Positions 32,228 to 41,426 are shown, counted from the stretch's first letter. The stretch: 64,000 nt of DNA from Tepidicaulis marinus (GCF_000739695.1 NZ_BBIO01000014.1:42801-106800); one strand, 5' to 3'. Program-made: numbers and translations. Notes: generated from the letters alone by a model not told the origin.

Positions 32228-32845
32228 ATGAAGCTCTACTACAAACCCGGCGCCTGCTCGCTCGCCCCTCATATCGCTCTGCGGATGGCAGGACTCGACT
32301 TCACCCTGGAAAAAGTCGACACCCAGAAAAAGATCACGGAAAGCGGCGCCGATTATCTCGCCGTGACGCCGAAAGGGTATGTCCCGGCGCTGGAAATCGC
32401 AGGCGGCGAAGTGCTGACCGAAGCCCCCGCCGTTCTGCAGTTCATCGGCGATCAGAAGCCGGAGAGCGGCCTTGCCCCGCGGCCCGGCACGCTGGAGCGG
32501 CTGCGTGTTCAAGAACACCTGAACTATGTCGCCTCCGAACTTCACAAGGCTTACGGCCCCTTCTTCGCCGCGGCGCCAATTTCCGATGAAGTCAAGCCCG
32601 CCGCGCTCGCCAATATCGAAAAGAAGCTGAATTATTTCGAGACGGTGCTGAGCGATGGCCGCGCTTACCTTACGGGCGGCACATTTACCGTGGCCGACAG
32701 CTATTTCTTCGTCGTGACCAATTGGAGCAACTTCATCGGTCTCGATCTTGGCAAATGGCCGCATATCGCTGGCTATATGAGCCGCGTTTCGGCACTTCCT
32801 GCCGTACAGGACGCATTGAAGGCGGAAGGCCTTCTCGCCGCTTGA
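32228..32845 (+). CDS. gstA: Beta-class glutathione S-transferase
   Basis: A 205-residue GST. The N-terminal thioredoxin-like domain has MKLYYKPGACSLAPHIAL with the beta-class Cys10, then NPKGY-type PKGYVPALE and EAPAVLQFI. The all-helical C-terminal domain has GGTFTVADSYFFVVTNW. It conjugates glutathione to electrophiles in the cytosol. It heads a same-strand run (NTF2-like protein, tautomerase, nitronate monooxygenase) and faces the HxlR regulator, suggesting an inducible electrophile or aromatic detoxification operon. The GC hairpin GGCCGG-N6-CCGGCC at 32863-32880 follows it. Confidence 0.91.
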   Translation: MKLYYKPGACSLAPHIALRMAGLDFTLEKVDTQKKITESGADYLAVTPKGYVPALEIAGGEVLTEAPAVLQFIGDQKPESGLAPRPGTLERLRVQEHLNYVASELHKAYGPFFAAAPISDEVKPAALANIEKKLNYFETVLSDGRAYLTGGTFTVADSYFFVVTNWSNFIGLDLGKWPHIAGYMSRVSALPAVQDALKAEGLLAA

Positions 32846-32915
32846 GCACGAAACGGCTGGCTGGCCGGCGCAAACCGGCCGGCCCCTTCCCTCTCCTTTA
32901 CTAAAGAGGCATCCC

Positions 32916-33320
32916 ATGCATCCCGCGCATGCCACGGCAGCCTTTGGCGACATCGTTCAGACGCTGCAGGATTATTTCGACGGTCTTTATTACAGCGACG
33001 CGGAAAAGCTGGCCGGTGTGTTTCACACCAAGGCGCATTATGCCTGCGCCACCGAGGCCCCGCTTCTTTACTTGCGGATGGATGAATATCTGCCCATCGT
33101 CGCAAAGCGCCCGTCACCTGCAAGCGGGGGCGAGCCGCGGCGCGACAGTATCGAAGCCATCGAGTTTGCCGGTCCTTATACCGCCTTTGCGCATGTAAAA
33201 TGCGCGATCGGCCCCAAATATTTCACCGATTTTCTGACATTGATCCGCACCGACGGGAAATGGCAGATCATCTCGAAGATTTTCCATTACGATATCCTGC
33301 CCGAAACGGCAGAAGCTTGA
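32916..33320 (+). CDS. NTF2-like (lumazine-binding type) protein
   Basis: A 134-residue protein with an SnoaL/NTF2-like cone fold: IVQTLQDYFDGLYYSDAEKLAGVFH at the N-terminus and YFTDFLTLIRTDGKWQIISK near the end. Such proteins act as small binding proteins, isomerases or dehydratases. Its position between gstA and the tautomerase suggests a shared pathway. The ribosome site is weak (AAAGAGGCATCCC). Confidence 0.82.
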   Translation: MHPAHATAAFGDIVQTLQDYFDGLYYSDAEKLAGVFHTKAHYACATEAPLLYLRMDEYLPIVAKRPSPASGGEPRRDSIEAIEFAGPYTAFAHVKCAIGPKYFTDFLTLIRTDGKWQIISKIFHYDILPETAEA

Positions 33321-33334
33321 AGAGAGGAACACCC

Positions 33335-33544
33335 ATGCCCTATGTGAATATCAAAATCACCCGCGAAGGCGTGACCCCGGCGCAGAAAGCAGAACTGATC
33401 AAAGGCGCGACGGATCTGCTCGTCAAAGTGCTGAACAAGAACCCGGCAACGACGGTCGTCGTCATCAATGAAGTGGAGATGGAAGATTGGGGCATCGGCG
33501 GCCTGCCGGTGGAAGAATACCGCAAGACCCTAACTTCCTCTTAA
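33335..33544 (+). CDS. 4-oxalocrotonate tautomerase-family protein
   Basis: A 69-residue tautomerase. After Met removal, Pro2 becomes the catalytic N-terminal proline (MPYVNIKITREG). The body KAELIKGATDLLVKVLNKNP and VVINEVEMEDWGIGG is standard, matching the 60-70 residue hexameric group. These enzymes tautomerise or dehalogenate 2-oxo/enol acids. It is 14 bases after the NTF2-like gene and 13 before the nitronate monooxygenase gene, so it is in their operon. The AGAGAGGA site fixes the start. Confidence 0.9.
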   Translation: MPYVNIKITREGVTPAQKAELIKGATDLLVKVLNKNPATTVVVINEVEMEDWGIGGLPVEEYRKTLTSS

Positions 33545-33557
33545 AAGGATAAATCCC

Positions 33558-34520
33558 ATGGCCCTTGTCAGCGCGCTTACTGAAAAGTTCGGCATCGACA
33601 TTCCGCTGCTGCTTGCCCCGATGGCCGGGGTAAGCGGCGGGGAACTTGCCGCCGCCGTCAGCCGGGCGGGCGGGCTTGGGTTTATCGGCGTGGGCTATAT
33701 GGAAGAAGACTGGCTGCGCGGGGAACTTGCCAAGGCAGGAAACGAGAAAGTCGGTGTCGGCTTCATCACTTGGGTGCTGGCGCAGAAACCGCATCTCCTG
33801 CCCCTTGCGCTCGATCATGCGCCGAAAGCCATCTTCCTGTCCTTCGGAGAGATCGAACCTTTTGCCCCGCAAGTGAAAGAGCGCGGCATCCCGCTCATTG
33901 CCCAGGTGCAAACGCTGGCTCAGGCCAAACGCGCCGCCAAGGCCGGGGCGGACTTCATCGTCGCGCAGGGAACGGAAGCGGGCGGGCACGGCGCCAAGCG
34001 CGCCACTTTTCCGCTCGTGCCCGCCATTGCCGATGCGGTGGACGTGCCCGTTATTGCGGCGGGCGGTATCGGCGACGGGCGCGGACTTGCCGCCGCCTTG
34101 ATGCTGGGAGCCTGCGGCGCGGTGTGCGGCAGCGCTTTTTACGCCGCGCCCGAAGCGCTCTCCCACGCCAAGGCAAAAGAGCAGGCGCTTGGCGCGAGCG
34201 GCGATGACACGCAGCGCAGCTCCGTTTTCGACATTGCCCGCGGCATTGCCTGGCCGCGCGAATGGACCATGCGGACGCTGAAAAACAGCTTCTCGGAAAA
34301 ATGGATCGGCAACATGGCAGGCCTTGAAAAGGCAGCCGCGCAGGAAGGCGAACGCTACGCGGAGGCAGCCGCAAAGGGCGATTTCGACACCGCCGCCATT
34401 ATCATCGGCGAGGCCGTGGACCTTGTGACCCAAAGCCGGCCTGCCGAGGAGATCACCCGGAAGATTGCAGGCGATGCCGAAGCGCTGCTGAAAAACGCCG
34501 CTGCGAATTTTCTACGCTGA
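33558..34520 (+). CDS. Nitronate monooxygenase / 2-nitropropane dioxygenase-like FMN enzyme
   Basis: A 320-residue TIM-barrel flavoenzyme. LLLAPMAGVSGGELAAAVSRAGGLGFIG is split over the FMN phosphate-binding start, QGTEAGGHGAKR forms the conserved glycine loop, and IAAGGIGDGRGLAAALMLGA the C-terminal FMN site. It oxidises propionate-3-nitronate or related nitronates, or acts as a broader FMN oxidoreductase. It is the last gene of the gstA-type operon, and convergent with the SDR gene. Confidence 0.88.
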   Translation: MALVSALTEKFGIDIPLLLAPMAGVSGGELAAAVSRAGGLGFIGVGYMEEDWLRGELAKAGNEKVGVGFITWVLAQKPHLLPLALDHAPKAIFLSFGEIEPFAPQVKERGIPLIAQVQTLAQAKRAAKAGADFIVAQGTEAGGHGAKRATFPLVPAIADAVDVPVIAAGGIGDGRGLAAALMLGACGAVCGSAFYAAPEALSHAKAKEQALGASGDDTQRSSVFDIARGIAWPREWTMRTLKNSFSEKWIGNMAGLEKAAAQEGERYAEAAAKGDFDTAAIIIGEAVDLVTQSRPAEEITRKIAGDAEALLKNAAANFLR

Positions 34521-34531
34521 GATGTCTCGGC

Positions 34532-35311
34532 TTAGCGGGCCGTATAGCCGCCATCGACGACAAGCTCCGAGCCCGTGACGAACGAGGAGTCATCCGAGGC
34601 GAGGAAGAGGATCGCCTTGCCGATTTCCATGGCCGTGCCGAGCCGCCCGATGGGATGCAGCATCGAGAGAAGACCCAGCATTTCATTGGGACTTGCCTCT
34701 TCCGAGCGCTCTACAACGCCGCGCACGAGCGGGGTGTCGATATAGCCCGGATGCACGGAATTGACGCGGATATTGTACCCGGCCTCCGCGCATTCCAGCG
34801 CGGCGACTTTGGTGAGCAGCCGCACCCCGCCCTTCGCGGCATTGTAATCGGATGAGCGCGGCGTGCCGACAAGGCCCATGATCGAGGAAATATTGATGAT
34901 TGAGCCGCCGCCCGAATTCTTCATGGCGCGGATTGCGTATTTGCAGCCGAGAAAAACGCTGTCGAGATCGACGGCGAGCGTGCGCCGCCAGCTTTCAAGC
35001 GGCATGTCCTCGATGGGATGGCCTTCGGGCGCAATGCCCGCATTATTGACGAGCACATGCAGCCCGCCGAAGGCGCGCACCGTTTCGGCGGTGACTTTCT
35101 CCCAGGCCTCTTCGCTCGTCACGTCATGGGTCATGAAGGAAGCAAGGTGACCGGCATTCTGGATTTTGTCGGCAAGCGCCTGGCCCGCCGCCTCATCCAC
35201 ATCCGTGCACATAACCTTGGCGCCTTCGCTGGCCAGAAGTTCGGCCGTCGCCGCGCCGATGCCTTTTGCCGCGCCCGTCACAATGGCGACCTTGCCGCTC
35301 AACCGTCCCAT
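34532..35311 (-). CDS. Short-chain dehydrogenase/reductase (FabG-like)
   Basis: A 259-residue classical SDR: TGAAKGIGAATA cofactor loop, NNAG in VLVNNAGIAP, Ser in IINISSIMG, and the YNAAK catalytic pair. The Asp in MCTDVDEA predicts NAD over NADP. C-terminal FVTGSELVVDGGYTAR is typical. Start 35311 has a GGAGCTTCC site. An alcohol or steroid dehydrogenase role is likely; the substrate is unknown. Confidence 0.9.
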   Translation of the reverse strand: MGRLSGKVAIVTGAAKGIGAATAELLASEGAKVMCTDVDEAAGQALADKIQNAGHLASFMTHDVTSEEAWEKVTAETVRAFGGLHVLVNNAGIAPEGHPIEDMPLESWRRTLAVDLDSVFLGCKYAIRAMKNSGGGSIINISSIMGLVGTPRSSDYNAAKGGVRLLTKVAALECAEAGYNIRVNSVHPGYIDTPLVRGVVERSEEASPNEMLGLLSMLHPIGRLGTAMEIGKAILFLASDDSSFVTGSELVVDGGYTAR

Positions 35312-35509
35312 AGGAAGCTCCCCGTTATCTCGTGTTGTTTTGCGGCATCTTGCCGCCGCGACGAGGCAATGGCCAGCCCTTAAACGCCGCACCCTAGAGC
35401 GCTTCAAAGAGGACAGAGACGCCCGCCCATGCTATAGGCTGGCGCAAACATTGGTCCGCGCCCGGCAGCGGCGCGCGGCAGGCAAAACGGTAAAATCAGG
35501 GAGTGCCCC

Positions 35510-35797
35510 ATGGCGATCGCCTATCTCATCACCTATGAAGCATCGGACCCGGATACGATCGTGCAGCAGCTCAAGGCCTATAAGGAACGCGAGCTCGACC
35601 GCTCGCCCCCCAAAGGCTATCTCGGCGCGCGCATTCTGGAAGGCACGGACGGCAAGACCGTCACCTTCCTGACCGAGTGGGAAAGCGAAGAGAAGCTTGA
35701 AGACACCCGCGACAGCGCGCCTTGGGAAGCCTGTATGGACCTCAACGAGACCTTTTCGGACAGCAACAAGGCGCTGACGTTTAAAATGATAAGCTGA
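35510..35797 (+). CDS. Small dimeric alpha/beta-barrel protein of unknown function
   Basis: A 95-residue protein resembling EthD/ABM-type dimeric alpha-beta barrels: IAYLITYEASDPDTIVQQLKAY, GARILEGTDGKTVTFLTEWES, CMDLNETFSDSNKALTFKMIS. Such proteins are small monooxygenases or stress proteins, but no catalytic residue can be named. The start is 20 bases past AAATCAGGGAG. It lies divergent from the SDR gene. Confidence 0.68.
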   Translation: MAIAYLITYEASDPDTIVQQLKAYKERELDRSPPKGYLGARILEGTDGKTVTFLTEWESEEKLEDTRDSAPWEACMDLNETFSDSNKALTFKMIS

Positions 35798-35858
35798 GCG
35801 GCAGCCGCTCCCTCCGGCGCGCTGGCCTGAGACCCACCGGCGCGTCTATCATTTACCC

Positions 35859-37139
35859 ATGACCAGCACCTATCCCAATTCCTATTACGCGGCGACGGCC
35901 AAGGGCGTGCCGGCGCTTACCCGCCTTGAAGAGGACATCACCTGCGATGTCTGCATCATCGGGGCGGGCTATACCGGCCTTTCCGCCGCGCTGCATTTGG
36001 CGGAAAAGGGATATAAGCCCATCGTCCTTGAAGCCGAGCGCATCGGCTGGGGCGCGTCGGGGCGCAATGGCGGCCAGCTCGGCACCACTTTGCGCAAGGA
36101 TCAAAGCGAGCTTGAGGCACGCTACGGCACGGACATGGCGCAGCGCCTCTGGGCGCTTGCCCAAGATTCCGTTGCCACCGTCAAATCCATCATCGAGCGC
36201 TACAAGATCGACTGCGACCTGACACCCAGCATTTTGCACGCCGCCTGGAAACGCAAGGATGCCGGTGATCTCGAAGAAGAAGCCGCGCATATGCGCGAGG
36301 CCTATGGCTATGAAAAACTGCGCTATGTGCCGCGCGAGGAAATGCGCGAGATGGTGGCGAGCACGCGCTATTGGGGCGGCGCGCTTGATGAAGGCGCAGC
36401 CCACCTTCACCCCCTGAATTTCGCTTTGGGCATGGCAGCGGCGGCAAAGGAAAAAGGCGCGCGGATTTTTGAGGACAGCCGCGTGCTCGACATCAGCGAG
36501 AGCGACCCGGCCCGCATCCGCACTGCCCATGGCACGGTGACGGCCTCCCATGTCGTCATCGCCTGCAACGGTTATCTCGGCAAACTGGAAAGCCGGGTGA
36601 ACGGCTACATCATGCCGATCAACAATTTCATCATCGCAACGGAGCCGCTCGGCGCAGAGGGCGCGAAGGCGCTGATCCGCGACAATGTCGCCGTGGCGGA
36701 TACGAAATTCGTAATCGACTATTACCGCCTCTCCCCCGACGGGCGGCTGCTTTTCGGCGGCGGAGAAAACTACTCGCCGAATTTTCCCAAAGACATTGCC
36801 GCTTTCGTGCGCAAGCCGATGCTGCGCGTTTTTCCGCAGCTTAAAGACGTGCGCATCGATTATGCCTGGGGCGGCACGCTCGCCATTACCTTGAGCCGCA
36901 TGCCGCAATTCGGCCGCCTCGCGCCCAACCGGATTTTTGCCCATGGCTATTCCGGCCAGGGCATCAATGTGGCAACGCTCGCGGGCAAACTGATTGCCGA
37001 AACCGTAAGCGGCACGGCGGAGCGCTTCGATCTTTTGGCCGGTATGAAGACACAAAAATTCCCGGGCGGCACGTTGCTGCGCTACCCGGGTCTTGTTGCC
37101 GGCATGCTCTTTTATGCGATGAAAGACAGGCTGCCTTAA
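35859..37139 (+). CDS. FAD-dependent amine oxidase (DAO family, PuuB-like)
   Basis: A 426-residue flavoprotein. The Rossmann motif is CIIGAGYTGLSAALHLAEKG, followed by the DAO hallmark GRNGGQLGT and the C-terminal RIFAHGYSGQGINVATLAGK. Closest in pattern to gamma-glutamylputrescine oxidase, which oxidises an amine to an aldehyde, producing peroxide. No putrescine pathway gene is adjacent, so the substrate is inferred only as an amine or amino acid. The start is the first ATG after the short intergenic gap. Confidence 0.88.
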   Translation: MTSTYPNSYYAATAKGVPALTRLEEDITCDVCIIGAGYTGLSAALHLAEKGYKPIVLEAERIGWGASGRNGGQLGTTLRKDQSELEARYGTDMAQRLWALAQDSVATVKSIIERYKIDCDLTPSILHAAWKRKDAGDLEEEAAHMREAYGYEKLRYVPREEMREMVASTRYWGGALDEGAAHLHPLNFALGMAAAAKEKGARIFEDSRVLDISESDPARIRTAHGTVTASHVVIACNGYLGKLESRVNGYIMPINNFIIATEPLGAEGAKALIRDNVAVADTKFVIDYYRLSPDGRLLFGGGENYSPNFPKDIAAFVRKPMLRVFPQLKDVRIDYAWGGTLAITLSRMPQFGRLAPNRIFAHGYSGQGINVATLAGKLIAETVSGTAERFDLLAGMKTQKFPGGTLLRYPGLVAGMLFYAMKDRLP

Positions 37140-37163
37140 GCCGCCCGCTCTTTCAGCCCATGC

Positions 37164-37988
37164 CTATTTTTCTTTCGGCTTGTCTTCCTCGCGGATCACA
37201 TGATCCATCGCCCGCGACGGCCGCTCGCAGCCAGCGCAGCCAACGACTTTGGCCGGGATGCCTGCTACCGTGCAATTGGCCGGCACGTCCTGCAGCACGA
37301 CGCTGCCTGCGCCGACGCGCGCGCAGTCGCCGATCGTGAGGTTGCCGAGAATTTTCGCATCCGCGCCGAGCAGCACACCGTTACCGACCTTGGGATGGCG
37401 GTCGCCGGATTCCTTGCCCGTGCCGCCGAGATTGACCCCATGCAGCATGGAAACATCATCGCCCACGACAGCGGTCTCACCGATGACGACACCCGTCGCA
37501 TGGTCCATCATGATGCCGCGGCCGAAACGGGCGGCAGGGTGAATATCCACCGCGAAAAGTTCCGACACCCGGCTTTGAATGAAAAGCGCCATGGCCTTGC
37601 GCCCGCCCGTCCAAAGCTCATGGGCGAAACGATGCGCCTGAATGGCGTTGAAGCCTTTGAAGAACAAGAGCGGCTGGATATAGGCGTGGCAGGCCGGGTC
37701 CCGGTCGAAAACCGCCGACATGTCCGCCCGGCAAGCTGCCGCAATATCGGGATTAGCCTTCAGCACATCCTCGAAGACTTCCCGCAGCACCATGGCCGAG
37801 ACTTCCTCGCTGGAAAGTTTCCGCGCCACATGAAAGGACAGCATTTCATCGAAGGAATCGTGGTTGAGCACGGTGCCGTAAATGTAACTTGCCAGCACCG
37901 GTTCGCTGGCCGCCATTTCGCGGGCTTCTTCCTGAAGGCGCTGCCAAATCGGATCGCAGCTCTCGACCTGCTCGATAGGTCTGGACAT
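37164..37988 (-). CDS. cysE: Serine O-acetyltransferase
   Basis: A 274-residue enzyme. The N-terminal SATase domain (residues ~1-135) has DPIWQRLQEEAREMAASEPVL and VLNHDSFDEMLSFHVARKL. The left-handed beta-helix has IHPAARFGRGIMMDHATGVVIG, then LHGVNLGGTGK and CARVGAGSVVLQDVP. It makes O-acetylserine, the committed step of cysteine synthesis, with His in HPAA and DHATG as catalytic pair. Start 37988 has GAGAGGGACGG. An inverted repeat GATAAA-TCAG-TTTATC at 38028-38043 may be its operator or promoter. Confidence 0.94.
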   Translation of the reverse strand: MSRPIEQVESCDPIWQRLQEEAREMAASEPVLASYIYGTVLNHDSFDEMLSFHVARKLSSEEVSAMVLREVFEDVLKANPDIAAACRADMSAVFDRDPACHAYIQPLLFFKGFNAIQAHRFAHELWTGGRKAMALFIQSRVSELFAVDIHPAARFGRGIMMDHATGVVIGETAVVGDDVSMLHGVNLGGTGKESGDRHPKVGNGVLLGADAKILGNLTIGDCARVGAGSVVLQDVPANCTVAGIPAKVVGCAGCERPSRAMDHVIREEDKPKEK

Positions 37989-38169
37989 GGCCGTCCCTCT
38001 CTTCAAGTGGCCGCGCGCGGCCTGAAAGATAAATCAGTTTATCACATAGGCCAGCGCCTGCGCGAATTCAACTAGGCAGCGTGGTCAACGGGACGTGAAT
38101 GCTCACCGGCGCACCTGTGCTAGACTTGCCCCAAAAGCGGGCGGAAAAGCGCGCATTTCGGGAGGTTTC

Positions 38170-38994
38170 ATGATGATCGCACCGGCAGGTTTCGTGTCCC
38201 TTGAGGCGATTCGGCTCTATGCCGAATGGCAGGGTGAAGGACCGCCCCTCCTCTTCATCTCCGGCACGGGAGGCGATTTGCGCAAAAAGCCGAACCTCTT
38301 CGACGGCCCCTTGCCCAAAACCTTCACCACCCTTTCCTATGACCAGCGCGGCCTCGGCCAGAGCGAGAAACCGCAAGCATCGCAACGCGCGCCTTACTCG
38401 ATGAAAGACTATGCCGAGGATGCCGCCGCGCTCATGGAAGCGGCTGGCTGGGAGCGCGCACATGTCATAGGTGTTTCCTTCGGCGGCATGGTGGCCCAGG
38501 AACTTGCCATCCGCTTCCCTGAAAAAGTGGACAAGCTCGTCCTTGCCTGCACCTCGCCGGGCGGGGACGGCGGCGCCTCCTACCCTCTCCACACGCTCAC
38601 TCACATGAGCGGGGAAGAACGCGCCCGGCACATGATCCCCATTTCCGACACCCGCCACGACGACAATTGGGCAAAGGCCCATCCCGAACAATATGAAGAG
38701 CTCGTGCGCATGGCCGCCGACGATCCTTATGCAGGCGAGCCCGGCCATGGCGAGGGCGCGCTGGCCCAGCTTGAGGCCCGCGCCGCCCATGACACCTGGG
38801 ACCGGCTTGGCGCCATCAGCGCCCAGACGCTTATTTGCGGCGGCACATATGACGGCATCGCCCTGCCTGAAACCCAGGAAAAGATGCAAAGCCGGATTGC
38901 CGGAGCAAAGCTTCAAATGTTCGAAGGCGGGCACCTTTTTCTACTTCAGGACAGGCGGGCTTTTAAAGAGATCATCGCCTTTCTGAAAGACTGA
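38170..38994 (+). CDS. Alpha/beta hydrolase
   Basis: A 274-residue hydrolase: oxyanion region PPLLFISGTGGDLR, DQRGLGQSEKP, nucleophile elbow GVSFGGM, Asp in the CGGTYDGIALPE loop, and His in FEGGHLF. The triad looks complete. It resembles enol-lactone hydrolases (PcaD) and other carboxylesterases; no aromatic cluster confirms this. The tandem ATG at 38170/38173 follows GGAGGTTTC. The sulfatase gene follows 80 bases later. Confidence 0.88.
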   Translation: MMIAPAGFVSLEAIRLYAEWQGEGPPLLFISGTGGDLRKKPNLFDGPLPKTFTTLSYDQRGLGQSEKPQASQRAPYSMKDYAEDAAALMEAAGWERAHVIGVSFGGMVAQELAIRFPEKVDKLVLACTSPGGDGGASYPLHTLTHMSGEERARHMIPISDTRHDDNWAKAHPEQYEELVRMAADDPYAGEPGHGEGALAQLEARAAHDTWDRLGAISAQTLICGGTYDGIALPETQEKMQSRIAGAKLQMFEGGHLFLLQDRRAFKEIIAFLKD

Positions 38995-39074
38995 CTGCCC
39001 AATTCGGGCAGTCCCCAGAAAGCCCCTGGGGGGCTAGGCTCCCCGGCGGAAATTCGGGACTTCGGGAGGACAAG

Positions 39075-40613
39075 ATGGGCCGCAAAATTCTTTTCATCAC
39101 GACCGACCAGATGCGTTTCGATGCGCTGGGCTGCAATGGCGGTAAGGTCGCGCGCACCCCTGCCATCGACGCACTCGCCAAAGAGGGCGTCAATTACACC
39201 CGCGCTCATGGCCAGTCCGTCGTCTGCATGCCCGCCCGCTCCACCATGCTGACCGGTCAATATGTCAGCACGCACGGCGTGTGGATGAACGGCGTACCGC
39301 TGCCCGAAGATGCGCCCTCCGTCGCCGCCTATCTGAAAGAGAACGCCAACTACGCCACCGCGCTGATCGGCAAGGCGCATTTCGAACCCTTCGTGGATTT
39401 CGATCTGAAATTCTATGAAAACCGCATGGCGCGGGTCGGCGAGTACGGGCCCCACAGGGGCTTCGACCATATGGAGCTTTCAAGCCATACGCCGCTCATT
39501 CTCCATTACAATGAATGGATGAAGAAAAACGCGCCGGACGAAATCGGCGGCTTCTACCGCAACCTGAATGAAAAATTCGAAGTGAATGCGGCAGGCGGCG
39601 GCGACACCGGCGCTTGCCAGGTGCATCATAACCCCGTCTCCCGCGAGCATTACCACACAGACTGGGTGGCCGAGCGCACCATGGCCTGGCTCGACAGTCT
39701 GGAGGCGGACGAAGATTTTTTCTGCTGGATGAGCTTCCCCGACCCCCACCATCCCTGGGACCCGCCGCAAAGTGAGCTCAGCCGTGTGGACTGGCGCGAT
39801 CTTGCCCTGCCCGAGGCCTATCCGGGCTCGAAGGAGAAGATGCGCGAAATTCTAGAAGGCAAGCCCAAGCATTGGATGTGGTACTGGACGGGCGAGCGCG
39901 TGACCAATGTCGAAGCGCCGCCGGAATTCGCCGCCCGCGATATGACACCGGACCAAGTGCGCGAGATTAACGCCATGACCCATATCGAAAACGAGCTGAT
40001 CGACGAAGCCTGCGCAAAGGTTTTTGCAAAACTGGAAGAGCGCGGCTGGGCGGACGATACCGACATTATCTTCACCACCGATCACGGCGAATTCCAGGGC
40101 GACTATGGCCTCCTCTTCAAAGGGCCGTATCATGTGGAAAGCCTGATGCGCCTGCCCTTCATCTGGAAGCCGGCAAAATCGGCGGGCATCGCCCCGGCAC
40201 AAGTTAACCGCCCCGTCGGCCAGATCGATCTTGCGCCCACCTTCTGCGAGATCGCCGGCTTGCCCGCGCCGGACTGGATGCAAGGCAAGACCCTGCCTAA
40301 AAACGAAGAAGAAGCGGAGCGGCAAAACCGGGACCGTGTCTTCACCGAATGGGATTCGGTTTATAAAGACGGCACGGAAGTTTCCATCCGCACACTCACC
40401 CGCGATCACTACATCATCACCGCTTATAACAAGACCAATATCTATGAGGGCACCGAGGGAGAGCTTTACGACCTCAAGGAAGATCCCTATCAATGGCGGA
40501 ACCTTTGGGACGACCCGGCTTATAAAGACATCAAAGCCGGGCTCTTGGACGACCTGAAGGCGGCTCTCCCGCCGGTGCGTGAACCGCGTCTGGACTGGGT
40601 GGCCATGGTGTGA
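39075..40613 (+). CDS. Cytosolic-type sulfatase/phosphonate monoester hydrolase-like
   Basis: A 512-residue alkaline-phosphatase-superfamily hydrolase. The N-terminus KILFITTDQMRFDALG binds metal through Asp11. The nucleophile motif CMPARSTMLTG has Cys51, to be converted to formylglycine. Metal-binding also uses FTTDHGEFQGDYGL. No signal peptide is seen, unlike the other two sulfatases in the window, so its substrate is probably taken into the cell. The adjacent crotonase starts 18 bases later, suggesting a catabolic operon. It acts on sulfate or phosphonate esters; the substrate is unknown. Confidence 0.9.
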   Translation: MGRKILFITTDQMRFDALGCNGGKVARTPAIDALAKEGVNYTRAHGQSVVCMPARSTMLTGQYVSTHGVWMNGVPLPEDAPSVAAYLKENANYATALIGKAHFEPFVDFDLKFYENRMARVGEYGPHRGFDHMELSSHTPLILHYNEWMKKNAPDEIGGFYRNLNEKFEVNAAGGGDTGACQVHHNPVSREHYHTDWVAERTMAWLDSLEADEDFFCWMSFPDPHHPWDPPQSELSRVDWRDLALPEAYPGSKEKMREILEGKPKHWMWYWTGERVTNVEAPPEFAARDMTPDQVREINAMTHIENELIDEACAKVFAKLEERGWADDTDIIFTTDHGEFQGDYGLLFKGPYHVESLMRLPFIWKPAKSAGIAPAQVNRPVGQIDLAPTFCEIAGLPAPDWMQGKTLPKNEEEAERQNRDRVFTEWDSVYKDGTEVSIRTLTRDHYIITAYNKTNIYEGTEGELYDLKEDPYQWRNLWDDPAYKDIKAGLLDDLKAALPPVREPRLDWVAMV

Positions 40614-40631
40614 CCCGGAGCGGAGGCGGAA

Positions 40632-41426
40632 ATGACGAGCAGCACGGAACGTATGATCGCGGAAAAAGACGGCGCCATCGGCTGGATGGTGTTCAACAAT
40701 CCGCTCCGCCACAACGCGGTCAGCACCGATATGTGGCAGGCCGTGCCGGAAATTCTGGATACCTTCGAAAAAGATGACGCCATCCGCGTAATCGTGCTGA
40801 CCGGCGCCGGGGAAAAAGCCTTCGTTGCCGGCGCCGACATTTCCCAGTTCGAGGAAACGCGCTCTTCGCCTGAAAAAGTGCAGGAATATGAAGATATGAC
40901 GGCAAGCGCTTTCGAGCGCATTGCCGTCTGCACCAAGCCCACCATCGCCATGATCGACGGCTATTGCATCGGCGGCGGGCTCGGCATCGCACTGTCCTGC
41001 GATCTGCGCTATGCGGCGGAAGGCTCGACCTTCGGCATTCCCGCCGCGCGCCTCGGCCTTGCCTATCCGCTCGGTCAGACGCGCCGCCTCGTCAATCTGG
41101 TGGGCCCCGCCCGCGCGAAGGAAATCTTCTTCACCGCCAAACGTTATGGCGCAGAAGAAGCGCTCGCCATGGGCCTCATCAACCAGCTCTTTTCCAAAGA
41201 AGATTTGCGCGAGCATGTGCTCGCCACCTGCGCTTCCATTGCCGACAATGCGCCGCTGACCGTGGCAAGCGAAAAGCAGATTGTCGATGAGATCGGCAAA
41301 GCGCCGGGCAATTTCGATGTAGCCTATTGCAACAGGCTGATCGGGCGCTGCTTTGCCAGCGAAGATTATGCGGAAGGGCGCACCGCCTTCATGGAAAAAC
41401 GCCGCCCCCGCTTTCGCGGTAAGTAA
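40632..41426 (+). CDS. Crotonase-family protein lacking one catalytic Glu
   Basis: A 264-residue crotonase. Oxyanion-hole motifs are GEKAFVAGADISQFE and DGYCIGGGLGIALSCDLRYA. At the site normally reading PEXXXG the sequence is FGIPAARLGLAYPLGQTRRL, so the first catalytic Glu is replaced by Ala. It may therefore catalyse a non-hydratase reaction such as isomerisation, lyase or decarboxylase chemistry. It is in operon with the sulfatase gene (18-base gap). Confidence 0.86.
   Translation: MTSSTERMIAEKDGAIGWMVFNNPLRHNAVSTDMWQAVPEILDTFEKDDAIRVIVLTGAGEKAFVAGADISQFEETRSSPEKVQEYEDMTASAFERIAVCTKPTIAMIDGYCIGGGLGIALSCDLRYAAEGSTFGIPAARLGLAYPLGQTRRLVNLVGPARAKEIFFTAKRYGAEEALAMGLINQLFSKEDLREHVLATCASIADNAPLTVASEKQIVDEIGKAPGNFDVAYCNRLIGRCFASEDYAEGRTAFMEKRRPRFRGK

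Noticed and set aside
38028..38043. GATAAA-TCAG-TTTATC as a firm cysE operator
   Set aside because: Six-base arms in AT-rich promoter sequence can arise by chance; kept only as a remark.
39852..41216. 454-residue frame antisense to the sulfatase and crotonase genes
   Set aside because: It spans two well-supported genes and has no recognisable domain.
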